Shown here piece after piece: positions 28,701 through 40,700 of a stretch of 64,000 nt of DNA. The translations under genes were made by a program, and so were the position numbers. Position 1 is the first letter of the stretch, and every line of letters starts with the position of its first letter. Source of the DNA: Dendrophyllia cribrosa (lineage: Eukaryota; Cnidaria; Anthozoa; Scleractinia; Dendrophylliidae); NCBI GenBank assembly GCA_024195265.1, contig JAJLRJ010000008.1:25765432-25829431 (forward strand). The letters run 5' to 3'. A model generated the notes under the pieces. The model was not told where the DNA came from. It did no database searches and saw only the letters and a list, made by a program, of their open reading frames with translations.

Positions 28701-31700
28701 GTAGTTCAGAGTCCACTTCTCAATGAAGCGAGTTAGTTGTTGTACTTCGTTTGCGAATTTGGCTCGTTGCTCGTTGAACTGGAAAAAATGGCCGCCTGGA
28801 AACGAAGCAGCTTTGGGACTCGACTCTGGATGAATTTCTCGACCTACTGCGGCATATTTTGGAAGTTGCGACCACAGGAGAACACAACAAGCGCGAAATT
28901 TCGGCGGTGGGTCGGAGTGGCTGTGGACTTAGTATAAATATGAAATGTGTGCGGAAAGAAACGAACGCTGTCAAAATTCTTGGCCATTTCCCAGCATGCA
29001 GTGCGGTGGTGATATTGAAAATTGAGGCAAGGTCAGTATGCATTAGAACGAGAGGCTAGAGCTCGGCCCGAGCAACGAATAAGAGCAAAAAAATTCACTG
29101 CTAAGCTAGGACTAGGACTGAATTTTGCTGTGAATGTTGATTTTTGGGTTTGCCATGATGATTTGAATAAAAAAAACTAAAGGCAAAAACGTGATTTTTG
29201 TTGTTTTTCTATGACGTTAAAAACGGTAATTTTTGTTATTGTCCAAATTCAAACGCTGATATTCTGCAAAAATCGCTGACTTTTTTGTGTTTATTGGGTA
29301 TCTCAATTTGAAAGACTTTCTAGTCAATGCTCACAACTGCTAGTTAAGGCAATGTTCGCACGATTGAGAAAGTTACAATTTTTTAAAGCAGTGGAGTCTT
29401 GTACGGGCGGTTACGGGCGGTTCAGGTGTCAATGGGTTAATCAAAAAATCTATTTTTCTTACAGTTGATAGTTTTGGCTCTTAAACCAGTCAAACAAAAA
29501 ACCCTTAAGACTAGGAACATGTCATCACTATTTAATTTGAAAACAGGCATATGCATCAAGATCTGGGGGGGAGGGTACTAGTTGCTGGCCCATATTTTGT
29601 GCAAAGGTGAAAGTTGCATGAAAGTCAACATCAAGGGGTGGTGATTTTCAAAACTAGACATAAGAGGTGGAGTTAGAACAGCTGGTGACAGTCAGTAGTC
29701 GAGGGTCAGTTCATCTTGGGTGATCAAGTTTGATACTATTGCCTATCACGTGACCTGGCCAACCCCAAACCTGGGACCTAACCCTAAGTTAGGCCTGGCC
29801 CTGAGCCAAGTTACACCTCACCCTAGAAATTGTTCTAACCCTAGAATCTTAACACTAACCCTAGATTTGAACTATCCCTAACCCTAACTTTCGCCGGGGG
29901 GGTGTCAAAAGCCCTGGTCACGTGACCTTTATTTTTCTTCATTAACCCATTCACACCTGAGGATTTTTACGTTTTTGAGTGATTTTCTGCATACACACGC
30001 CCCATAGGATTTCGTGACTGCATATTTGGAGTTACCATTGAAAGTGCTGCTGTTCTAAAACACTGAAGGCTCGAGTTTACTGGAAACGTCATTGTGACGA
30101 TCTCATTTTGCTTGCTTGATTTGCAATAAAGGGTCCAATATGAATTATCTACGATTTTTGGTAAGTTCACAGCCATTTTTCATCTTTAGTAGCTGCCTGG
30201 TGAGCATCATTAAGCTTGGAGGTAGTTCAGAGTCCACTTCTCAATGAAGCGAGTTAGTTGTTGTACTTCGTTTGCGAATTTGGCTCGTTGCTCGTTGAAC
30301 TGGAAAAAATGGCCGCCTGGAAACGAAGCAGCTTTGGGACTCGACTCTGGATGAATTTCTCGACCTACTGCGGCATATTTTGGAAGTTGCGACCACAGGA
30401 GAACACAACAAGCGCGAAATTTCGGCGGTGGGTCGGAGTGGCTGTGGACTTAGTATAAATATGAAATGTGTGCGGAAAGAAACGAACGCTGTCAAAATTC
30501 TTGGCCATTTCCCAGCATGCAGTGCGGTGGTGATATTGAAAATTGAGGCAAGGTCAGTATGCATTAGAACGAGAGGCTAGAGCTCGGCCCGAGCAACGAA
30601 TAAGAGCAAAAAAATTCACTGCTAAGCTAGGACTAGGACTGAATTTTGCTGTGAATGTTGATTTTTGGGTTTGCCATGATGATTTGAATAAAAAAAACTA
30701 AAGGCAAAAACGTGATTTTTGTTGTTTTTCTATGACGTTAAAAACGGTAATTTTTGTTATTGTCCAAATTCAAACGCTGATATTCTGCAAAAATCGCTGA
30801 CTTTTTTGTGTTTATTGGGTATCTCAATTTGAAAGACTTTCTAGTCATGCTCACAACTGCTAGTTAAGGCAATGTTCGCACGATTGAGAAAGTTACAATT
30901 TTTTAAAGCAGTGGAGTCTTGTACGGGCGGTTACGGGCGGTTCAGGTGTCAATGGGTTAATAGGATTCTCCAGTTTGGAAAAATTCCATAAACATATTGT
31001 ATCCCATATAACCATATAAAGCATAATTATACTACTATAGTTATCCTTTCTATGGAAAAAGCAGTTTTTATTTTTTATATTGTACCTCTTATTTGTAGTT
31101 AGGAAGTTAGGTAGTTAGCTGATTATGATAATTTAAGCTGATGGAAATACCGTGTATAAATAAAGTTGTCTATCTATCTATCTTTGGGGCCGCAATTTGA
31201 GCGTATCCCCTCCCCCCCTCCTTAGGTGAATAGTTTTTCTGTGTAAATGTCCGTTCCATCGTCAAATCTCAACATTGCTTGGGGGGGTGGAGGGGGGGGG
31301 GGGATTATTTGACTAGTATTTTTGTAAGTGTCCCAACACCAATGACCTGCATTGTAGAAAGGAGGTCATTAATGGAAGGATATTTGCAACTAAGTTTCAG
31401 CAAGGTGGCGTATTTTTCTAGAGGTTATATTCAGAGTTCTACGGTTTTTGCGTTAACCTTCCTGAACCAAAGTGATGTCGTAAGTGGGTTAGGTATTCCA
31501 CACATTAGCCCTTCTTCTGTTAACTATCTAATAATCATTATTTGTTGTTCTTGACGCACAGCTTCTGTTAAATATCAATTTCTCCTCTCGAACAACATCT
31601 ATGGACGTACAAAGAAACCTGGAGGCGAACGTAGAAAAGAGGACAAAAGACACTTACGGTCCTCCCATGGGGAAGAGATTGCTCGTGTTCATGGACGATA

Positions 31701-34700
31701 TGAACATGCCGCAGGTGGATGAATACGGCACACAGCAGCCAATAGCATTACTGAAGCTACTGCTGGAGAGGGGAGGCATGTACGACAGGGGCAAGGAACT
31801 TATCTTGAAGAACTACAGAGATATCGGTTTTGTGGCTGCCATGGGAAAGGTACAGATTTGTTTAACTCATCATTTAGAGCTCCATTGTTAGGCAAGGGAA
31901 TCAAACAACATCTCTTCTAAGTGACAGCATCCATGAAATCCGGTTTAAATCGGCTGACAGTGAGTCAAATGCTTTTAGAAACTCTCGTATTGGCCATCTC
32001 CCTTTAGCGACCACCCTTGCGCATCTCGAGGGTGGTCGCTCACTAGACGTTTAAACATGTACATGTATTGCTCTGTTTTAGGTAGAAATCCCAGAGTCCA
32101 GTAACGCGAGGAAAACGGAAAAGCAAAAGTAGCGACTAACTTGATTAAATCTTGTCAAGTGTAAAGAAAACATCCTGACAATGAATGATCAGAACCTCAT
32201 AGAAACGTTTTATCTTGAAGACATCGGCGTGCATATTACTTACTTGTTATCAATCCCTCCCCCCTCCCTCCCCCCGTCCCAAGACCCCAACCTCAACCCA
32301 TTTTCCACGAGACTATTGATAGGAAAAGCCTGTAAAATCCAAATAGTTTGAACCTTTTCATTTCTTTGTTCTTACTCGTATTTCATTTCACTGAAAAGTC
32401 CCTGCATGTAATTTCACTGTAATGTCCTTTATTTTCAGCCTGGCGGTGGTCGTAATGAAGTGGACCCTCGTTTCATCTCACTCTTCAGCGTTTTCAACGT
32501 CACCTTCCCGTCGCAAGAATCGTTAACGAAAATCTACTCCTCGATCCTGAACGGTCATCTGGAACCTTTCAAAAAGGAAGTTAAAGAGCTGTCCTCAAAG
32601 ATCACATCCGCAACGCTGGAATTATACAACAAGATCATTCAGAACTTGCCACCGACCCCTTCCAAGTTCCACTACATTTTCAATCTTCGGGATTTATCCC
32701 GCATTACCCAGGGACTTTGCCTCAGCACGCCCGACAGGTTTGAAAATCCCGGGCAGTTTGTCCGACTGTGGAAGAACGAGTGTCTACGAGTGTTTTACGA
32801 CCGTCTGATCAGTTCGTCGGATAAGAAGATCGTCAGTGTAAGTTATTTCAGTGAGAGGCAGTAACCCTTTTTTCGGAGCAATTGCAGAATACCCCGCAAA
32901 TTAGATTCATGTTATGTGTATGTGTCAGAACTCTTTGAAGAACGAGGCGTGACAATAGGTACTATTGTTATTCAATTTGATGCAAATAAGTTGCGGGGTA
33001 TTCTGCAGTTTAGCCCTTTTTTCTTTGTAAGAGTGGCAAAGAACATAAGGCTTTTCTTTATCTTGCTCTTGCGTTATAACAGAATTGAAGAAAGTACTGC
33101 TCAATAGCTTCGAATTGAATGGTCATTACTCACGCTTTAGATTCCATCTATAACCACTTGTACAGCATAATAAACAGCACCACAGGAAAGAACTGCTTAG
33201 TAGCTTTTATTTGAATGGTCACACCATAGAATTTCATCCACAGACTCAAAAGATGGAACCACCTTGTAAAGCATAGCAAAAATTGCCACAGGAAAGTACG
33301 GCTTAAGAGCTTTCGTTTGAATGGTCACACTTTAGGATTTCAAAATTTAGAAACGCATTACATAACTCGAGGTTTTGTCTAACCAGAGAGTACCATGGTT
33401 CATTTGCCAATTATTCACAAACGGAAAAATAATTTCAAATTTGCAGAAGATATTTTTCCCAATTGTTTCCCAATTGTTCGTTTAAAAGCAGAAATTGAGA
33501 ACCTCTATCACTTTTCTGTGAAACATTTTGTAATTTGATATGTATGATGTAAAAAAAATAGTTTAGTTTTATGCCTGTTCAATTCTTCTTTCCTTTTCGC
33601 AGGGCTATGTCAACGATCTGGTTGATCAGAATTTCACAAACCATGTGGACACAGTCAACAGGGAGCCGATCCTGTTTGGAGATTATCGTAATGCGCTGAC
33701 TGAAGATCCACGACTGTATGAGGATGTTGTAGATTATGAAGCTGCTAAAGCCATTTTTGATGAGGTTAGTGCTGATCAATTCTTGCTTCTCATTAGACTG
33801 TTCACGGCCTTTTGTGGAGGAAGCATTTGGGTAGAAATTGCACTTGATCACTCAATCGCTCGCTCGGCTGTAAACATTGAGAGCGTGATATTTTTTTTTT
33901 TCATTTCATTTATTTGTTTACTCCAAACCTTTACAGATGTTAATAATTAAATTAAATCACGTTATATTAGGCCGGTTCTCACTAGGGCTCTTAAGTGCAC
34001 TTGAAGTGCACTTGGTACGTACTTGTAGTGTAAACTCCTTTCTGAGAGCGTTTTCTAAGTCAGACTTACGTTTCAATAGAAGCACTCATCTGATTTATTT
34101 ACACGTTTAAATCTCATTGTAAAATGTATCAAAGAGGTAAAAATTAATATCATACTGAATGTAATTAGAAAGTTAAATAATTTCCAGTGGTTCGTTTTCG
34201 AAAAGCTCCATATTTCCCTTCTTTTTTTATCAAAAACGTCTTTTTGAATGGCACGTGCTGTTGGTTTATGCGGAATCACCCAAGTGTAGCTCGCGTACTT
34301 GGAGTGTGAACGTTTTAGTGACCGCACTTAATGGCTTCATCATCATCATCACTTTTATTTATACACGGGTAAGCATCAGAAGTGATGGGAATAAAATTGG
34401 CAATTTTTAAATAAAAGTTGACATAGTTTTACTGCACTGAGATTTTTGATAAAAATACGAAAAAAGCAAGTGACACACTCGAACACCAACCCCGCGGTCT
34501 GGCCAGTACCTTACGCATTTTATTTTTGATAGCAGTTAAATAGATTGTTACCTTTCTTTACCCTGAAAGGTACCATGATAGATACAACTGGGGACATTTC
34601 AACACTGAATGTACCCTAACAGGTGTCGAAATCTCATTTTAAACCCTGAAGGGTACGACAAGCAACCCCGTCACTTTTATATGGGATAATCCCCCCGCCC

Positions 34701-37700
34701 CCCCCTCCCCAGGGGTGACACTGATGTTTTGACAAGCAGAGTGACTTGACTCTAACGATGACGTCCTCTCGGATTGTCGAAACGTCAGTCGATGTCACCA
34801 GCAACAGTCCTCCTCAGGCCTCCTTATCTTTTTATTTCTGCTTAACATATGTTAATGCGTCCTGTCTTTATATCTTTCAACACAGATCTTAGAGGAGTAC
34901 AACATGGACCACGTGGCAATGAACCTTGTACTTTTCGATGACGCCATCGAGCATCTGACACGTGTTCACCGCGTGATCCGCATGGAGAAGGGCCACGCCC
35001 TGCTTGTGGGTGTAGGAGGGTAGCGGTAAACAGTCCCTTACCAAGTTAGGCGCCTTTTCTGCGGGGGTGCGAGGTGTTTGAGATCACCCTCACGCGAGGA
35101 TATGACGAGAACTCTTTCAGAGAGGACTTGAAGGGACTTTATTCCAAGCTAGGGCTGGAAAACAAGAAAATGGTTTTCTTGTTCACTGATGCTCATGTGG
35201 CGCAGGAAGGTAACATCCTTGTTTTTATTCAACCTTTGTTGTTTCAACCTTTATCGTACATCGTGTAAATCGTGTTGTTTAGTTCTCCTTGTAATGTCCA
35301 GCGTATTCGTTGCCAGGTTTCCTCGAGCTCGTCAACAACATGCTGACGTCAGGAATGGTTCCCGCCCTTTTCCCCGACGATGAAAAGAAGGAATTATTGG
35401 ACAGGTAGCTATTATCCTGAAATGCCTTCATGCAGAACTTTACATCAGGAAGCTGGAGAAAATAGGGGACTATTAGTAGTGTTAGGAAACTCTTTATTCC
35501 TCACTACAAAAATTATGGTCAGATAATTGGAATTCTGTTTGTACTTTGTTGACATTAAAAAAGTGGATTGTAGCATTCCTTAATTGTCTTCTTTGCTAGT
35601 TTATACCTGTAAGTTATTGAAAATACCGCGTCCTCCAAACAGCTTCAAATCCTGATAGTTTAATGGCAAAGAAGTACTGCTTATCTATTAGCTTGTTCTG
35701 CCTGTTATTGCCAGTAAAAGTGTCGTTAAACAGCTTAAAGCCCCATTTAATTTCTACTCTTCCCCCTGACAGGTTCGCGACGAAGCAAACAAAGCCGGAG
35801 TACCACCCGCACGGGAGTCTATTTGGCAGTACTTTGTTAACAAATGCGCCAACAATCTACATATCGTTCTAGCCATGTCGCCCGTGGGAGAGACCCTGAG
35901 AACAAGGTGCCGTAACTTTCCAGGACTGGTAAATAACTGCAGTATTGACTGGTTTACTGCCTGGCCACAACAGGCGCTGCACGCTGTTGCCTCCGTATTC
36001 CTGGGAGAAAACGTAAGTCTGTTTTCGTTTGTAACGACAAAAGTTCGATCATCAAGACTTTTCATGTTAAGGTTTTGCTCATATTTACTGTACAATTTGT
36101 GTCTCTTTGGAGCTGCCGATGTGAATCAAATGTGCGAATTGCACGGTCCACAGAAATAAAGGGCACACTCGGAGACCCCCACCCTCCCTCTCCCCCACCT
36201 CCATTATGACAGGAACCCGCGGGAACGTTATTCCGTGTCTTGAGCTAGTGCTTGTATAAGTTCTCTTTTTTTTTTCACTTATGAGTTGTCTTAAGGGCAG
36301 TTTGAATTGCAGCTTGAAACATTGGCCATTTAATATCATATAATATCAGTTATCAAAGACTGCAAAATTGCTGGGTGGCAAAAGCGCTAAAATAAGCCAT
36401 ACATTCTTTGTCAAATTTTGAGTTTTTAAAACAGCTTAAGCCTTTGCACGAAGTGTATCTAGTATATCAGGCTCAAATTCCCATCATCATCATCATCATC
36501 ATCATCATCATTGTCGTCGTCATTATCATAATCATCAGTAATTGTAAATACAGATTCGCCTATTGACTAGACATGATTGAGTTTATTTATTCGAACCTTT
36601 TTTTCTAGAATGACAAGATTCCTGATGACCACCGTGATAATGTAGTCAACCACGTGGTGTATGTTCATCAAACTGTTGGAGTATTCAGCAAAACGTTCCT
36701 TCAGAAGCTGAGGAGAGTTAACTACACCACACCCAAAAACTATCTGGACTTTATCAACACTTACAACAAGCTACTGGAAGAGAAGGATAAATTCGTCTTG
36801 GAACAAGTGAGTCATTTCATGAGTGAGCTTGTTTAGTAGGTGTGGAGGCGTGATGGTGCAGTGGTTTAGCGTGTTGAACTTCAGTTTCAAAGGTCGATGG
36901 TTCCAGGCCCGGTCACGGCGGTCGTGTTGTTTCCTAAGACAAGAAACGTAACTCCACATTGTCTCTCTCCATCCAGGTGTATAAATGGGTACCAGCGACA
37001 AAATGCTGGGGGTAACCCTGCGACGGACTAGCATCCCATTCAGGGATGCTACGGAAACCGGGTAAAGCTCCGGCCGAGTGGGTCACCTGTGACAGGGAGA
37101 GCAATCCTAATAATAGGTAGTGAATTTTGGCATGTTGGTCAAAATTGGAAGTAAGCAGCTACCTTATAATGACTTTTGAGCCAAAATTACTAGTTGCGTT
37201 CAGTTCGGTGATGTAAGTTTCACGATTTTTATTTTAAAAAAAAATCTGAAAAGCCCTAACTTTCTGTATGGTATTGCACTGTTACAGGCTTGACGAATTT
37301 AATTGGATAAAAAATTTGTTAAAAACAGTAGGAGAAAAAATTCTCATGTCTCGTCCTTCTTCCTTTAGTGTCATCGTCTTGATGGCGGTCTCAGCAAACT
37401 ATTGGCTGCCAGTGAACAACTGAAAGAACTGAACGAAAAACTGGAAATTCAGAAAGTAGCCGTGACGGAGAAGAGCGAAGCCTGCGAGAAACTGCTTGTG
37501 GAAATCCAACGCGCCACTGAACAAGCTAACGAGAAAAAAGCCATGGCTGTAGGCAAGAGAGAAGAGATTGCTGAGCAGAACAAGGAGATTGTCGTGGAGA
37601 AAGCGGAAGCTGAAGAAGCTCTGGCATTGGCACTTCCGGCGTTAGAGGAAGCAAAACTGGCTTTACAGGATCTAGATAAGTCTGACGTCACTGAGATCAG

Positions 37701-40700
37701 GTAGTTATCGGATGCTGATGGTTTATTTAATTTCCTCCAGGTGGAATTAACTCTTTCTTTTCAGTGCCGGGATGTAAATAACAGGCTAAAGGCGGAAAAA
37801 TTATCGCCTGAAGACTTCACTAAAAACTGTGAAATAAACTCTTTTTCTTTAATACGACCAACATTTTTCGCTTGTAATGAACTAAATTCAGTCACCTGTT
37901 AAATATATTATCTACATCACTGCAGTGGTTTCCATATTCCAGTAGGTATTCAGTTTTGCTTGCCTTAGAACTCGCCAGAAAGAATATATGGCATATTCTT
38001 TCATTTCCTAAGGCGTTTGTCTTGCATTGTTTTAGGGCCTAGTTGCAAATTACATTATGTAATAATTGGAGTGGTTTTCACATGTGTCGAAAATACGAAA
38101 CCAAAGTAACTAGTCCGACCAATCACAACAGACGCAGACAATGCAATGAACCAATCAGGACAGCAACCTGAAGCAAATAATGAAGTCGGCGCCAAGCGCG
38201 GGAAAACGCGTGGGAGAAAGTTACAATGTGTTTTGTTTTTGCTTCTGATTGGTTGAGAAAGTGGCGCGAGAATTTTTGGCCAATCACATGCAAAGCATAG
38301 CAATTGAAAACCGCTCTAACTTCTCTCCTCCAAGGTCATTTGCCAAACCCCCTCGGGCAGTGCAAATGGTGTCCGAGTGCATTGTGGTGATGCGTGGCTA
38401 CAAGGAGGTGTCGTGGAAACAAGCCAAGGGAATGATGTCTGAAGCAAACTTCCTCAAGTCTTTGACAGAAATGGACGTAGATGGAATCACTATGCCGCAG
38501 GTACAGTGATACAAGTCCTTTCACGTTCAAGTGTACTATTGCGTAAAAACCTTCCCGAATTAATCTTTGCAAACTATCGCAAAACTAACCGTACAGTACT
38601 GCTCTTTAACTTTTGTTTGAATGGTCACACCATAGGAGTTCGTTTACAGACTGGAAAGTCACTTAGAACCACAGTACTCAACATAAAGCTTAATTCCGGC
38701 AGGGTAGGGGCGAGTTATAATAGACCAAAAAGTACTGTAACATGGTGCCAAATTCGCATGTCTTAATATTGCGTAAAATTGCAATTTCGGGGACAGGCTT
38801 GGGGTATTTCTGTTGTAATAGCTAAGGAAAAGTTTGATGTGTTTTCTTCTGCATCTTACCGTCCCTTCCCTCCCCTCCCCTGTCCCAGGTGCGACGATGT
38901 AGAGACATGTTGAAGGAGATGAACATCACAGTGGAGGAGATGAGGGAAGTCAGCAAGGCTGGAGCTGGTTTGCTCAAGTTCGTGGTCGCCGTAATGGGAT
39001 ACTGTTCTGTTGCCAGGGAGATCAAACCCAAGAGAGAAAAGGTTGGTAAACAAGAAGTTTAAGTGCTCGGCCATCCTCAGTTTGACGAAGGGTTAGCATT
39101 CGAAACCTCAGCTTTTTAAGTAATGATCCGCATAAGAAGGATAGCGCTGAACGGCTATGCACGATGGAATGTCAACTTTTTTCATTGTTACAACTAGTGA
39201 TCACATTGGCCTAGACTCAAAAACTGCTCAAAAGTTAAGGTTCAAGGTGCATTTTGTCTAATTTTTTTAAGGTTTCAAGTAATTTGAGACCCAATCGCAC
39301 AACATGCAAGTTTTAAAAGATATTGTATTTGAAGAACTTCATCAAAGAAGCAAAATTATTTGCTTTTGTCTTCTGCTGTTTTGATTGGTTAAGCACGAAC
39401 ATTTCGTAATATTTATCTGACGCAAATGGATTTTCTGTATTTTTATAATGAAATATAATTATGAACCATCAGCCCCTCCTCTATTCTTGAAATCAAAGAT
39501 ATTCTATGTGGGAAAGAGCCAAAGCCGCAGAACAATGAAGTTTACCATAGTTCTTATGTGGAGTATTACTTAATCTCTTTATGTTGGCCAATTTACCTAA
39601 GAGGGGTTTTCAGTTGAGTGTCGAAGGTTATTTTGTTGATTACTTTGGTACTGCGTGCATTACTACGCGTTGTGATTGGCTAAAACAATCTCGCGCCGCT
39701 TGCTCAACCAGTCAGAACAACAACCAATTTGCTCACACGCGTTTTTCCCGTGCTTGGCGCCAACTGCATTGTTCTGGTTGGTTCGTTAGATTGTCTGCGT
39801 CTGTCATGATTGACCAGAGGAATTGCTTTAGTTTTGGTTGTATGACACTGAAGTGAAAACCAATATTTTTTTGGGTTCAATTCCTCAACGACACAGTACT
39901 ACTGTATCCCTTATCCATTCTTACCTTTGGGTGTCAAACAACCACCAAGGTGAATGGTTACGCACACTTAAGGAGTCAAAAGTTAGAACTATCTTGTACA
40001 GCATAATAACCAGTACCACGGGAAAGTACTGCTCAGTAGCTTTCATTTGAATGGTCACACTTAGGATTTTATCCACAGACTCAAAAGTTAGAACCACCTT
40101 GTACAGCATAATAAACAGTACCACGAGAGAGTACTGCTTATAGTAGCTTTCATTTGAATGGTCACACTTTAGGATATCATCCACAGACTCAAAAGTTAGA
40201 ACCACCTTGTACAGCATAATAAACAGTACCACTGGAAAGTGCTGCTTAGTAGCTTTCCTTTGAATGTTCACACTTAGGACTTTATCCACAGACTCAAAAG
40301 TTAGAACCACCTTGTACAGGGTAATAAACAGTACCACAGGAAAGTATTGCTCAGTAGCTTTCATTTGAATGTTCACACTTTAGGATTTCATCCATAGAAT
40401 CAGAAGTTAGAATCACCTTGTACAGCAGTAGCTTTCATTTGAATGGTCACACTGAAGGATTTTATCCACAGACTCAAAAGTTAGAACCAGCTTGTACAGC
40501 ATAATAAACAGCACCACAGAAAAGTACTGCTTAGTTGCTTTCATTTGAATGGTCACACTTTAGGATTTCATCCACAGAATCAAAAGTTAGAGTCACCTTG
40601 TACAGCTTAATAAACAGTACCACGGGAAAGTACTGCTCAGTAGCTTTCATTTGAATGGTCACACTGAAGGATGTTATCCACGGACTTAGTTAGAACCACA

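Noticed and set aside
28446..30580. Paired identical ORFs of 66, 69 and 107 codons on both strands
   Set aside because: They lie within the duplicated non-autonomous elements and are identical only because the elements are. No protein family is recognisable.
35021..35070. A tiny intron explaining the AAA4 frame break
   Set aside because: The skipped stretch encodes the conserved Walker A lysine region in a shifted frame, so removing it would delete the P-loop, and about 50 nt is too short.
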